NCBI RefSeq assembly: GCF_014773245.1
Contig: NZ_JACWMX010000001.1
Span: forward strand, 310,001-374,000
Source: Mucilaginibacter glaciei
Lineage (GTDB): Bacteria; Bacteroidota; Bacteroidia; Sphingobacteriales; Sphingobacteriaceae
DNA length: 64,000 nucleotides
Direction: 5' to 3'
The notes beneath the pieces were generated by a model that searched no databases, was not told the DNA's origin, and worked only from the letters and a program-made list of their open reading frames with translations. The translations under genes and the position numbers were made by a program. Every line of letters starts with the position of its first letter. Positions within the stretch are counted from its first letter, which is position 1. This document shows positions 7,615 to 16,843 of the stretch, in pieces.

Positions 7615-10008
7615 ATGTATAAGCTTACTTTTACTGTGATCGCTTTGTTCACCTTTGTGAGTTTCGCCTTTAGCCAGGCGGATAGCAGCGGCCTCAAAAC
7701 CGGTAACGGCAAACTTAAAGCTCTGCTTGGCTTGCCCGTAACAGAAAAAGTTTACCTGCATTTAGACAAACCTTACTACGCCCCGGGCGATACGATATAT
7801 TTTAAAGCCTACTTAACAATGGGCGAGCGGCACCAGCCCTCGCAGATTAGTGGTGTATTACACGCCCAATTGATAGACCCCGGCAATAAAATAAATCAAT
7901 CGGTAAAATTGAGGGTGTTGAATGGTGTTTGCCAAGGCGACTTTACCTTGCCCGACTCTTTGCAAAGTGGCAGGTACCGCTTAAGGGCCTACACGCAATG
8001 GATGCGCAATGAGGCTAACCCTACTTTTTTTGAACAAATCATCCCGGTGGGCATCCAAAAAAATAGTGTATCTACAACAACCGGGGCGGCAAATATTGAT
8101 AAACCCAAGGTAGACTTTTTCCCGGAAGGAGGGATGTTAGTGGCAGGCATCAGCTCCAATATAGCTTTTAAAGCGGTTGCATCAAATGGGCTTGGGTTGC
8201 CGGTAAAGGGCATAGTGCTTGATAATGACGCCAAGCAAATAGCTACTTTTGCAGCCACCCATTTGGGTATGGGGACCTTTTACTTAACCCCGCAAAGCGG
8301 CAAAAACTACAGAGCCGTTGTAACTTACGCCGATGGAAGCAGTAATACGGTTGCGCTGCCTGTTGTTACTCAAAACGGCATTACTCTCTCGGTAAACAAC
8401 GATTCTGTTGGCAAAGCATCTATTAGTATCGAAGCCAATAAAGCATACTATGATGAACATCGTGATCAGGATTATACGGTAGTCATTTACGCAGGGGGTA
8501 AGGCTACATCGGTAAGGTCAAAATTAGATAACCCTATAATATCTTTTGACGTTTTAAAAAGGAAACTCGGTACCGGTGTTGTTACCATCACCTTGTTTGA
8601 TGCTGTAGATGAACCACTTTGCGAAAGGCTCATCTTTGTGCAAAACTACGATCAGTTAGGCTTAACACTTAAAACTGACAGCGGAGCCTATGCACCTAAG
8701 CATCAGACAACCATAAGTTTAAAAGCTTTAACCCGAGCCGGACAACCGGCAGTTGGCAATTTTTCGGTATCTGTTACCGATGAAAGCAAAGTACCTGTAA
8801 GCGAGAATAGCGAACGTACGATATTAACGGACTTACTGCTCATTTCAGATTTAAAAGGCTACTTAGAACAACCCAATTATTATTTTACTCACCTGTCTGA
8901 CGAGACAAGTCATGATCTTGACCTGGTGATGCTTACTCATGGTTATCGCAAGTTTCAATGGAAGCAAATTTTAAGAGATTCAGTACCGCCAATCAAATTT
9001 CAGCCCGAAAATGGTATTGATATTAACGGGATTGCCAGCAGCCTTGGCGGCTCGCCATTAGTTAACGGTCAGGTGTCATTATTATCACCCGGGAACATGA
9101 TTCTAAGTGAAAAAACCGATGGCAAAGGTGTTTTTCGTTTTAGCAACGTTGTTTTTAATGATACTGCTAAATTCATCCTGCAGGCGGTTACCAATAAAGG
9201 AAAAAAATACACTAAACTGACGTATAACCCCATTGAAAATCAACCGTATATCAATCCTTACAAACCGGGTAAGGACACTACGGCAAGCCAGCTCATGGTT
9301 TCATACCTGCAAAACACACAAAAACAAAATGCCTACCTGCAGCAAACCGGTAAGTTAAAAGGCAGAATGCTGCAAGAGGTTAAAATTACGGCTAACAAAA
9401 TTAAAAAAGTTGAAATTAACAGCCAGCATGGTGTGGCCGATCAGCTGATAACAGGGCAGCAAATTGGAGAAAATGGCCAACTTGTAAACAAGTTGATGGA
9501 GTTGCTCAGGTCAATACGCTTTGTACAAGCCCCTAATGGTAACTTATATTTACCGCTATGGAACAAACCTACACTCTCTATAGAACCGATTAAAATTCTG
9601 GTGAACAATGCTGAAATGGAGTATGGGTTCGATTTTAATCAGTTTAACCCCGATATGATTGAAAAGGTGGAGGTGTTTGAAAATGCAAACATACTGGCCT
9701 TTACTGTTAATTATGGCAAATCTATCAGGAGTATGACCACTACTGGTATTTTGCCTATTACGGTCAAAGGTTTTTATAAGGCCCGCGAATTTTATTCGCC
9801 TAAATATAGCCATGTAGATGATAGCGAAAATCCGGCGGATTACCGGTCGACCATATTCTGGAAACCCGATGTGTTAACCGATAAAAATGGCGACGCCACT
9901 TTCAATTTTTACAATTCACCGGCAGCAGGGACTTACCGGGTAGTTGTTGAAGGGATAGATGCAAAAGGAAACATTGGCAGGCAAGTGTTTAAATATCAAG
10001 TTCAATAA
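7615..10008 (+). CDS. Exported macroglobulin-domain protein with degenerate TonB plug (paralog 1)
   Basis: A 797-residue exported protein, starting at ATG 7615 with signal peptide MYKLTFTVIALFTFVSFAFS. A macroglobulin MG2-like domain opens with EKVYLHLDKPYYAPGDTIYF (about residues 44-63). It is followed by a second beta domain (FFPEGGMLVAG), a segment with VSVTDESKVPVSENSE, a HGYRKFQWK block, and a plug-like region at about 608-700 (ADQLITGQQIG, VEVFENAN). The end reads FYKAREFYSPKY and then a beta domain. It lacks the Gly-rich plug terminus seen in its neighbour and has no outer-membrane barrel. The next gene is a paralog 12 bases downstream. Role unknown; probably an envelope or substrate-handling protein. 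Confidence 0.7.
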   Translation: MYKLTFTVIALFTFVSFAFSQADSSGLKTGNGKLKALLGLPVTEKVYLHLDKPYYAPGDTIYFKAYLTMGERHQPSQISGVLHAQLIDPGNKINQSVKLRVLNGVCQGDFTLPDSLQSGRYRLRAYTQWMRNEANPTFFEQIIPVGIQKNSVSTTTGAANIDKPKVDFFPEGGMLVAGISSNIAFKAVASNGLGLPVKGIVLDNDAKQIATFAATHLGMGTFYLTPQSGKNYRAVVTYADGSSNTVALPVVTQNGITLSVNNDSVGKASISIEANKAYYDEHRDQDYTVVIYAGGKATSVRSKLDNPIISFDVLKRKLGTGVVTITLFDAVDEPLCERLIFVQNYDQLGLTLKTDSGAYAPKHQTTISLKALTRAGQPAVGNFSVSVTDESKVPVSENSERTILTDLLLISDLKGYLEQPNYYFTHLSDETSHDLDLVMLTHGYRKFQWKQILRDSVPPIKFQPENGIDINGIASSLGGSPLVNGQVSLLSPGNMILSEKTDGKGVFRFSNVVFNDTAKFILQAVTNKGKKYTKLTYNPIENQPYINPYKPGKDTTASQLMVSYLQNTQKQNAYLQQTGKLKGRMLQEVKITANKIKKVEINSQHGVADQLITGQQIGENGQLVNKLMELLRSIRFVQAPNGNLYLPLWNKPTLSIEPIKILVNNAEMEYGFDFNQFNPDMIEKVEVFENANILAFTVNYGKSIRSMTTTGILPITVKGFYKAREFYSPKYSHVDDSENPADYRSTIFWKPDVLTDKNGDATFNFYNSPAAGTYRVVVEGIDAKGNIGRQVFKYQVQ

Positions 10009-10020
10009 AAGACAGGTAGC

Positions 10021-12462
10021 ATGAATAAGATCCTTAAAGTAGTTTTCTGTTTATTTTCCCCGGTGGTGCTGTTCGCGCAAACGCCAAGTAATAATCCTTT
10101 AGCTTATAATAATAAGCTGAAGAATCTGCTTAACAACCAGATCACGGAGAAAGTCTATTTGCATTTTGATAAACCGTATTATGTGGCAGGCGATACCATT
10201 TATTTTAAGGCTTACGTTACACTGGGCGGCCAGCATATCCCATCAAAACTAAGTGGTGTGCTGCATGTCGACTTATTAAATACAGCCAACACGGTTGATC
10301 ATTCGTTGAAACTCCAGATCATCAACGGTGTAGGCAATGGCGATTTTGCACTGGCAGATACCCTCCGGAAAGGGAATTACAGGGTGAGAGCATATACCCG
10401 TTGGATGCGTAATATTGACGATAGCTTTTTTGAAAAGGTGATCCCTATCGGGTCTTTAAAAAACAACAATATAAAATTACAAGCGGTTGCCGCAAAGGCC
10501 GGTGCAGCGGACATTAGATTTTTCCCGGAAGGGGGGGAGATGTTAGTCGGTGTTAATTCAAAAGTAGCGTTTAAGGCAATAGATGCAGGTGGTACCGGCA
10601 TCGATTTAAAGGGCATCATAACTGATGAGGCGAATAACGAGGTTGGCCGTTTTGCATCATCCCATTTAGGTATGGGTGTTTTTAGCCTGATGCCTGTTGC
10701 GGGTAAAGTTTATAGCGCTAAAGTAAACTACGCTGACGGCACCCAAAGTACAATAGCCCTGCCGAAGGCTAAAACTGATGGTTTACTCCTGATAGCCAAC
10801 AACGATTCGTTGTCTAAGATCTCGCTTAACGTTATAGCCAATAAGGCCTATTTTGAAAAAAGTCCGCATCAAGAATTTAATGTTAAGGTTGTATCCGGCG
10901 GTAAGGTAACCTCTTTTAAAGGTAAGCTGGATTATGAGGTGATGCGGTTTGATATCCAAAAGAAAAACCTGCGTACCGGGATAGCGCAGATAACGCTTTA
11001 CTCGGCCACGGGTGAGCCGTTGAGCGAACGTTTGGTATTTGTACAAAGCCCCGATCTGTTAACGCTCGACTTGAAAAGCGACCAAGCGGAATACACCCCC
11101 CGGGGGCGGGTAACCTTAAGCATTAGGGCCGGTAATAAAGCCAACCAACCTATTGCAGGTAACTTTTCTGTAGCCGTAACTGACGAGAGCAAAGTACCGG
11201 TAGATGAGAACAGCGAAAGTACCATTCTGAGCAACCTGCTGTTAACAAGTGATTTGAAAGGCTTTGTGGAACAGCCTAACTATTATTTTGTGAATAATGA
11301 ACCGGAACGCCTGCACAACCTGGACGTACTACTGCTTACCCAGGGATACCGCAATTATGTTTGGAAACCACAGGCTGATAGCCTGGTAAAATACCCGCCC
11401 GAAGTGCTGTTACAAATAGCAGGTAAGCTCAAATCCTTTTCAGGCAAACAGCTTGTAGCTAACGGCAAGCTATCGTTAATATCGCCGGAGGGCGGGCCGG
11501 TGTTAAGCCAAAATTCAGATGCGCAGGGCGGGTTCAACTTCCCCAACCTGATGTTTGCCGGGTACACCAAATTCGTTGTAAATGGTACAACCGCTAAAGG
11601 CGACAATAACGTAAAGATAAGTATCGACAAAGAAACAAGTGCGCCGGTAACTTCAACAGTTGCATCTGTTTCTCCTACAGCAAGCAATGATATCGATACA
11701 ATAATGGCAGCTTATCTGAAAAACAGCAACAACCAACAGGAAGACATCAGGAAATATGGTGCCATCGGTGGTATCGTGCTTAAAGAGGTTAAGATAGAGG
11801 CGAAGCAAATTACAAAGGAACCTGCGTACCGTACACAAAGTTATGCCGGGGCCGGCAATGCAGATCAGGTTATTCATATGAAAGATATTAAAATTACCGG
11901 GCAACTGTCTGATGTTTTGATGGGACGGCTGGGCGGAGTAGCTTTTTTTAAAGGGCGGCCTACCTTAATGACCAGTGGCGATAGGGCGATGATGATTATA
12001 GTTGACGGTTTGATATTAAACAATTCTGGCGATATATCGTCTTCAAGTATCGACCAGATCCTTGCGTCGGATGTAGAAACGGTTGAACTGTTAAAATATG
12101 CGAGTACTTCCATTTACGGGATGTCTGGTGCTGGCGGGGTGTTGATCATTACCACTAAACGAGGCACGGGGTTAGAACTGGCTGATATCGAATCAAAGGG
12201 CGTTTTCCCGGTAGTGATCAATGGTTTTTATAAAGCGCGTGAGTTTTACACACCTAAGTATGATATTGATGCGGCTAAAAAGCCCAATGCCGACCTGCGG
12301 ACCACCGTATTTTGGAAACCTAATGTGATCACTGATAAAGATGGCAATGCCGCTGTACAATTTTATAATGCAGATGGCAGCGGAACCTACCGTGTTGTGA
12401 TAGAAGGCATTGATGATAAGGGGAGTATTGGCCGGCAGGTTTACAGGTATAAAGTAAATTAA
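10021..12462 (+). CDS. Exported macroglobulin-domain protein with TonB plug (paralog 2)
   Basis: An 813-residue exported protein, colinear with the preceding gene. It has signal peptide MNKILKVVFCLFSPVVLFAQ, an MG2-like domain starting EKVYLHFDKPYYVAGDTIYF (about residue 43), FFPEGGEMLVG, VAVTDESKVPVDENSE and TQGYRNYVWK. A clearer TonB-receptor plug spans about 617-725: IIVDGLILNN, then ASTSIYGMSGAGGVLIITTK, the same ending found in SusC-type plugs. After the plug comes FYKAREFYTPKY and a final beta domain, with no room for a 22-strand barrel. So the plug is used apart from a receptor. Tandem duplication with the upstream gene is evident from shared motif order throughout. Function unknown. 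Confidence 0.75.
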   Translation: MNKILKVVFCLFSPVVLFAQTPSNNPLAYNNKLKNLLNNQITEKVYLHFDKPYYVAGDTIYFKAYVTLGGQHIPSKLSGVLHVDLLNTANTVDHSLKLQIINGVGNGDFALADTLRKGNYRVRAYTRWMRNIDDSFFEKVIPIGSLKNNNIKLQAVAAKAGAADIRFFPEGGEMLVGVNSKVAFKAIDAGGTGIDLKGIITDEANNEVGRFASSHLGMGVFSLMPVAGKVYSAKVNYADGTQSTIALPKAKTDGLLLIANNDSLSKISLNVIANKAYFEKSPHQEFNVKVVSGGKVTSFKGKLDYEVMRFDIQKKNLRTGIAQITLYSATGEPLSERLVFVQSPDLLTLDLKSDQAEYTPRGRVTLSIRAGNKANQPIAGNFSVAVTDESKVPVDENSESTILSNLLLTSDLKGFVEQPNYYFVNNEPERLHNLDVLLLTQGYRNYVWKPQADSLVKYPPEVLLQIAGKLKSFSGKQLVANGKLSLISPEGGPVLSQNSDAQGGFNFPNLMFAGYTKFVVNGTTAKGDNNVKISIDKETSAPVTSTVASVSPTASNDIDTIMAAYLKNSNNQQEDIRKYGAIGGIVLKEVKIEAKQITKEPAYRTQSYAGAGNADQVIHMKDIKITGQLSDVLMGRLGGVAFFKGRPTLMTSGDRAMMIIVDGLILNNSGDISSSSIDQILASDVETVELLKYASTSIYGMSGAGGVLIITTKRGTGLELADIESKGVFPVVINGFYKAREFYTPKYDIDAAKKPNADLRTTVFWKPNVITDKDGNAAVQFYNADGSGTYRVVIEGIDDKGSIGRQVYRYKVN

Positions 12463-12474
12463 CATATTATTGAT

Positions 12475-13611
12475 ATGGTTGGCGATAAAATTAAAAGTTA
12501 CAGGTTTTCGATATTGATGTTATTTGTATTGGTTACAAGCCAGTCGTTAGCACAGCAGGGGATAATTATAAGCGGTTCGGTAACGGACAAAGAGGGAGTA
12601 TTGCCCGGAGCTACCGTTTTTTTGACGGGCACAAAAGAAATTACCGTGACGAATGATTTAGGCAGTTTTCAATTCAGAAACATTGTGCCGGGTAACTATC
12701 AATTGGTTGTGAAGATGATGGGCTTTAACCCGTTCTTGAAATCTATAACGGTTACAGATGAGCCTGTTAACCTGAATGTTGTACTTGAGCCCAGTATAGC
12801 TTTGTTAAAAGAGGTCATTATTCGGCCCAATAAGGAGTGGTTTAAAAACCTGGAGATATTTAAGAAGCAATTTTTAGGCGAGAACGAGAATGCCTCGAAA
12901 TGTAAGATACTTAATGCAGAACGTTTATTGTTGGTTTACAACAAAAAAACGCACGTATTGAAAGCAAGTAGCGATGAATTGCTAAAGATAGATAACAATG
13001 CCCTGGGCTATCGTATTACCTACCTGCTGGCAAATTTTGAGTACAGTCAAAAGAATAACAGCGTAATATACAATGGCTATCCATCGTTTGAAATTTTAAA
13101 GGGCACCAACACCCAGGAAGCCCTTTGGAAAAGAAACCGGGAAAATGCTTACTACGGTTCTATTCAACATTTTTTGAGGGCTGCATACAATGGCGATATC
13201 AGGAAACAGGGATTTGTAGTTTACAAGCTCACAAACTGGGTGCCAGGCGGTGCGGGATACAGAAACAACATCGACTCGGGCGAGTATAAAAAGCGCGTAG
13301 TCGTTGATTCCCTTATGGAACCAATTAATAAATCGTTCAAAAAGATGGCGTCAAAACAGGCTTTGTTTGTGCTTTACATGAACCATGAAGAAGATAAAAT
13401 TTACAAAAAAGCCGGTTACAGCTTTAGCCAGTTGTTTAATGATAACCGATTGGAGGTAGGGCAGGTATCTGTAATAAATGTCTTATCTGCCGGTGTAGCT
13501 GTAGATGACAGGGGTTCATTTTTTAAACCGCAGGACCTTTTTTTTGAGGGCTACATGGGCTGGCAAAAAATAAGTAATCTCAATCCCTTAGGCTATACCC
13601 CACTGGATTAG
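12475..13611 (+). CDS. Exported carboxypeptidase-regulatory-like domain protein
   Basis: A 378-residue protein with an N-terminal signal (to about SLAQQ, residue 28). A CarboxypepD_reg-like beta domain follows at about 31-105 (ISGSVTDKEGVLPGATVFLTG, GSFQFRNIVPGNYQLVVKMMG), the fold found at the N terminus of many Bacteroidota TonB receptors. The remaining 270 residues begin LKEVIIRPNKEWFKNLEIFKKQF and are not a barrel I can identify. It follows the plug paralog by 12 bases, so it is probably the third gene of one operon and may work with those proteins at the outer membrane. Confidence 0.7.
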   Translation: MVGDKIKSYRFSILMLFVLVTSQSLAQQGIIISGSVTDKEGVLPGATVFLTGTKEITVTNDLGSFQFRNIVPGNYQLVVKMMGFNPFLKSITVTDEPVNLNVVLEPSIALLKEVIIRPNKEWFKNLEIFKKQFLGENENASKCKILNAERLLLVYNKKTHVLKASSDELLKIDNNALGYRITYLLANFEYSQKNNSVIYNGYPSFEILKGTNTQEALWKRNRENAYYGSIQHFLRAAYNGDIRKQGFVVYKLTNWVPGGAGYRNNIDSGEYKKRVVVDSLMEPINKSFKKMASKQALFVLYMNHEEDKIYKKAGYSFSQLFNDNRLEVGQVSVINVLSAGVAVDDRGSFFKPQDLFFEGYMGWQKISNLNPLGYTPLD

Positions 13612-13618
13612 CACCATA

Positions 13619-14665
13619 TTAACAAACGTTTTTCATTTTTTTAACGTACAACTCATCAACCAGTATCATAGTGATGGCTAATAAAGGTACTGCCAATATA
13701 ATACCTAAAACCCCGCAAAGCGTGCCCATAATTACCTGGCTAATAATGGTTAAGGCAGGTGGGGTGTTGATCATCTTCTTCTGAATAAGTGGGGTTACGA
13801 TGTTACTAACTATCGTTTGCGATACAATATAAAGGATTGCTGCGGCTACAGCCGTATTTACACTTACGGTAAGTGCCAGCAATACGCCTGGTATCATTGC
13901 AGCTAATGACCCAAAGTTTGGTATTAGCTTTAATAATCCGGTTATTAATGCAAGTACTAATGCTACCGGGATGCCCATAATGGTTAAGCCCGTAGTAATT
14001 AATATGGTAATGAGCACCATAGAAAGCATCATGCCCTTCAGCCAGCCCTTTAAGGCCATGCTCACCCTGTCTATAACACATATAGCTAGCTCTTTTTTGC
14101 TATCGGGCATTAATTTAACCATGCCATCTTTGTAAAGGTTGGGGTTGGTGGTAAAAAATATCCCCAGAAAAAATATAATGTAAATGTTGCCCAAAACGCC
14201 AAAGCTTGTGCTGAAAAAATGACCAGCCGTAGCATAAAGCTTCTCTGATTTTTCGCCCGAAAAGTACTCCAAGAGCCTTGCCCCAATGGGCGACTCGGCC
14301 AGTTTGGCCTTAGCGGTATGTATAGTTGTGGGTAGGGTATCACTCAATTGGGCAATCTGTCCCTGCAGTTTAGTACCCATAAACCAAAATAATGCGGCTA
14401 AAATAGCAAAGGAAATAGTAACCGAAAGTATCATACTTACCCTGCGGCTAAATTTGCTTCGGCGTTCAATCATATCGCCCAGGCCATGAAAATATACCGA
14501 GATCAGCACACCCGCTAAAACCATCAGCAATACGTTAAAGGCCACGCGGGCAATTAGAATGGTTACTACCAATAATGCTACAATGGCCACGGTATGCCAA
14601 ACCTTTTCCAAATAGGTTAATTCCCTTTTCGTTATTTCCTCTTCGGATGGCTTTTTATCAGGCAT
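13619..14665 (-). CDS. AI-2E / PerM family permease
   Basis: A 348-residue multi-span membrane protein of the AI-2E transporter family (PerM/TqsA type). ATG 14665 (MPDKKPSEEE) is preferred over a GTG at 14674. A charged N terminus is followed by paired hydrophobic spans (VWHTVAIVALLVVTILIARVA), a soluble segment around residues 90-150, and the typical late motif LIPNFGSLAAMIPGVLLAL. The family includes autoinducer-2 exporters and ion-coupled permeases; substrate cannot be assigned. Its stop is 7 bases from the convergent upstream operon. Confidence 0.85.
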   Translation of the reverse strand: MPDKKPSEEEITKRELTYLEKVWHTVAIVALLVVTILIARVAFNVLLMVLAGVLISVYFHGLGDMIERRSKFSRRVSMILSVTISFAILAALFWFMGTKLQGQIAQLSDTLPTTIHTAKAKLAESPIGARLLEYFSGEKSEKLYATAGHFFSTSFGVLGNIYIIFFLGIFFTTNPNLYKDGMVKLMPDSKKELAICVIDRVSMALKGWLKGMMLSMVLITILITTGLTIMGIPVALVLALITGLLKLIPNFGSLAAMIPGVLLALTVSVNTAVAAAILYIVSQTIVSNIVTPLIQKKMINTPPALTIISQVIMGTLCGVLGIILAVPLLAITMILVDELYVKKMKNVC

Positions 14666-14759
14666 AGTGTGCACAAGTAATAGATATACGTAATGACACC
14701 GTTTAAACCTAAAAGTTTTAACAGATCTAAATAAGACACTTGGAATGCACTAAGCGTTT

Positions 14760-15152
14760 TTACTTATTGCGTTTAGTCAGGGCAATCTGCTCGTTTTGCA
14801 CCATGCGGGCTTTAACGATTTTGATGAGTAATTCAACGGGCAAAGGTTCATCAGGCTTCAAATGGATAGTAGCACCCGATACCCTAACACGCTGTAATTC
14901 TCCCGCCATTTCTTTGACGAGCGCCGGGTTCATCGTATAAAAGCTGCAAAACTTTTTATTGGTACCTACGCCAACCAATAGGTACAGATATTTAAAACAA
15001 GGAATCTGGTAACTGATCGTTTCTTCGGCTTGCGGCACTACAGATAAAATTATCTCGCGCAGCCTTACGAGCGAAGACCTGAACTGTTCGGGTTGTAAAA
15101 AAACGTAATGGTCAAAATCCTGCGGGGTTATATTACCGGGGTAAGCTTTCAT
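14760..15152 (-). CDS. DUF1801 family protein (YdhG/CyaY-fold-like)
   Basis: A 130-residue cytosolic protein with the DUF1801 pattern: ETISYQIPCFKY near the centre, a Lys/Phe-rich strand (NKKFCSFYTMNP), and SGATIHLKPDEPLPVELLIKIVKAR near the end. Members are proposed iron chaperones or small-molecule binders by similarity to the frataxin fold, but function is not established. It stands alone between the permease gene and the ankyrin gene. Confidence 0.8.
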   Translation of the reverse strand: MKAYPGNITPQDFDHYVFLQPEQFRSSLVRLREIILSVVPQAEETISYQIPCFKYLYLLVGVGTNKKFCSFYTMNPALVKEMAGELQRVRVSGATIHLKPDEPLPVELLIKIVKARMVQNEQIALTKRNK

Positions 15153-15199
15153 AAACTGGGACTTGGTTAGCAGCTAATTTAAACATTTACCCGTTACTT

Positions 15200-15236
15200 A
15201 TAAATCAGAAAACCCCCTTGTATTAACAAAGGGGTT
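15200..15236 (-). terminator. Hairpin terminator after the ankyrin gene
   Basis: AACCCCCTTGT (15211-15221) pairs with ACAAAGGGGTT (15226-15236) with one mismatch. On the minus strand the stem is followed by TTTTC, placing it 26 bases past the ankyrin stop at 15262. Confidence 0.65.
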
Positions 15237-15261
15237 CTGCAAAAAATACGGATCTGAAAAA

Positions 15262-15804
15262 TTATTTTGCACTCAGGGTAGATGCAGGGCCATTCAGTAA
15301 ATTAAGTATTTCAGTATTGTTTGATATTTTGGCATAATCTAAAGCCGACCGGTTTTGATTGTCTTTAGCCTTAAGTTTAGCGTTGTGATGTACCAGGTAA
15401 TCAACCACATCAACATTCGCATTGTTAACAGCAGTGATTAAAGCGGTTTGACCAAGCTTATTTTTGATGTTAACATCAGGAAAGTGGGATGCCAACAGGT
15501 ACATGGCATCTGTACGGTTGTTTTGGCAGGCAACAATTAGGGCGGTGTTCCCGTCGTTGTCTTTGGTATCTATGTCTACATTTTTTTGCAGCAGCATAAT
15601 TACAATACGGTTTTGATCAGCCTTTATTGCGTTGATCAACGGGGTAGCGCCGTTCTCGTCCTTGATGTTGGCGTCAAAGCCGCCGCTTAATAACGATTTT
15701 ACTGCAAGGGCATCATTTTCTTTAATGGCAGTAAATATATTCTGAGCATTAACTTTTATCCCGATCAATAAGGAAACTGTAAAAAGAGTGAATGTTTTTT
15801 TCAT
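15262..15804 (-). CDS. Exported ankyrin-repeat protein
   Basis: A 180-residue protein with an N-terminal signal (MKKTFTLFTVSLLIGIKVNAQ) and about four to five ankyrin repeats filling the rest. Visible repeat cores are NGATPLINAI, GNTALIVACQ, GQTALITAVN and NRSALDYAK, spaced about 33 residues apart. Ankyrin repeats bind protein partners; this copy would act in the periplasm or outside the cell. A hairpin terminator follows. Partner unknown. Confidence 0.85.
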   Translation of the reverse strand: MKKTFTLFTVSLLIGIKVNAQNIFTAIKENDALAVKSLLSGGFDANIKDENGATPLINAIKADQNRIVIMLLQKNVDIDTKDNDGNTALIVACQNNRTDAMYLLASHFPDVNIKNKLGQTALITAVNNANVDVVDYLVHHNAKLKAKDNQNRSALDYAKISNNTEILNLLNGPASTLSAK

Positions 15805-16117
15805 TTAAAATGGGGTTGTGGCTTTCGCCGTTAAATTTTAGCCCATATACGGGTAAAACTTAACAGTAGACTTTAAATGATATCTACTTATTATTCTTAT
15901 AAAGTGTACTCCTTTTTTGAGTTTTCGGGATTGGAAAATGTGCGTAAAAATTAAATGCGGTAAAATGTTGACTATAATTGTCATAAAGACATTTTAATAC
16001 TCAATGTCGCAAATAAACTGAGGGGAATTAAACCTTTGGTTATTTAGATGTTTGATTAAAAAGAAAACAAGGTTGATTCGTTATGACACTTAAATTACAT
16101 AAGGTATGGATCGCCTA
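15805..16117. other. Gene-free stretch, no feature seen
   Basis: A 313-base AT-rich interval between the ankyrin gene start and the stop of the Gly-rich protein gene, both on the minus strand. It should contain the ankyrin promoter, but I could not identify a convincing TAnnTTTG element, small coding sequence or strong hairpin. Confidence 0.5.
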
Positions 16118-16801
16118 TTATTTGGAAGGTGTTTCGCGGATTTTTTTGTAGAATTCAACCAGCTTTTCCATATTGTTTAAACGGAAGTTACCGTTGCGAA
16201 TCCGCACGACTACATCAGGCTCATCGCCCATAATTTCGCTCATAATATCTTTAAAGTTCTCGTTGGTTACATGTTGCATACCGGCCGTATTGCTACCATA
16301 GTAGTAACTCATTTTAGAGCTTTTACCGCCACCGCCGCCACCAAAAGAAATTCCCAGCCCGCCGCCGTATGATGTGCCGTAACCGCCGCCAGTGCTCAGC
16401 CCAAATCCCGGCGAAACATGAATGCCGCTGCCGCCACCGCCGCTGCCCGCGCCACGGGTAGCGTAAATTTTAAGGGGCTCATCAACTACCACACGTACAA
16501 AATCAAGATCCTTTTTTGCCCAGGTTTCGTTACCAGGGGCATGGGCTACCACAAAACTGTCTTTACCGGCAACAAATGATTGCAGGTCGCCGGCACTCAA
16601 CTTCATGGGTGTATCCTTTTCATTTTGTTTATATTCTATAAAGCCTTCGTTTTTAATTGGCCCGTTACCACCTGGATACGGGCGGATAAAACCGGTTTCG
16701 GTAATGCCTTTCACATCGGTAAAGTGACCTGGCTGCCATTTTTGCGATTTTGCTGATACAAATATCAGCATGAAAAATAAAATGATTAAAATTGAGCGCA
16801 T
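16118..16801 (-). CDS. Exported Gly-rich protein of unknown function
   Basis: A 227-residue exported protein. ATG 16801 gives signal MRSILIILFFMLIFVSAKSQ; a TTG five codons earlier is less likely. The N-terminal part begins WQPGHFTDVKGITETGFI, a pattern seen in Bacteroidota envelope proteins. A glycine-rich stretch at about residues 119-163 (GSGGGGSG, STGGGYGTSYGGGLG, SFGGGGGG) forms a probable flexible or surface-embedded linker. The tail is charged (DEPDVVVRIRNGNFRLNNM). Not otherwise recognised. Confidence 0.65.
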   Translation of the reverse strand: MRSILIILFFMLIFVSAKSQKWQPGHFTDVKGITETGFIRPYPGGNGPIKNEGFIEYKQNEKDTPMKLSAGDLQSFVAGKDSFVVAHAPGNETWAKKDLDFVRVVVDEPLKIYATRGAGSGGGGSGIHVSPGFGLSTGGGYGTSYGGGLGISFGGGGGGKSSKMSYYYGSNTAGMQHVTNENFKDIMSEIMGDEPDVVVRIRNGNFRLNNMEKLVEFYKKIRETPSK

Positions 16802-16843
16802 AATTCTGAAAAACAAATAACGTACTTTTTAGCTATTTAATAT

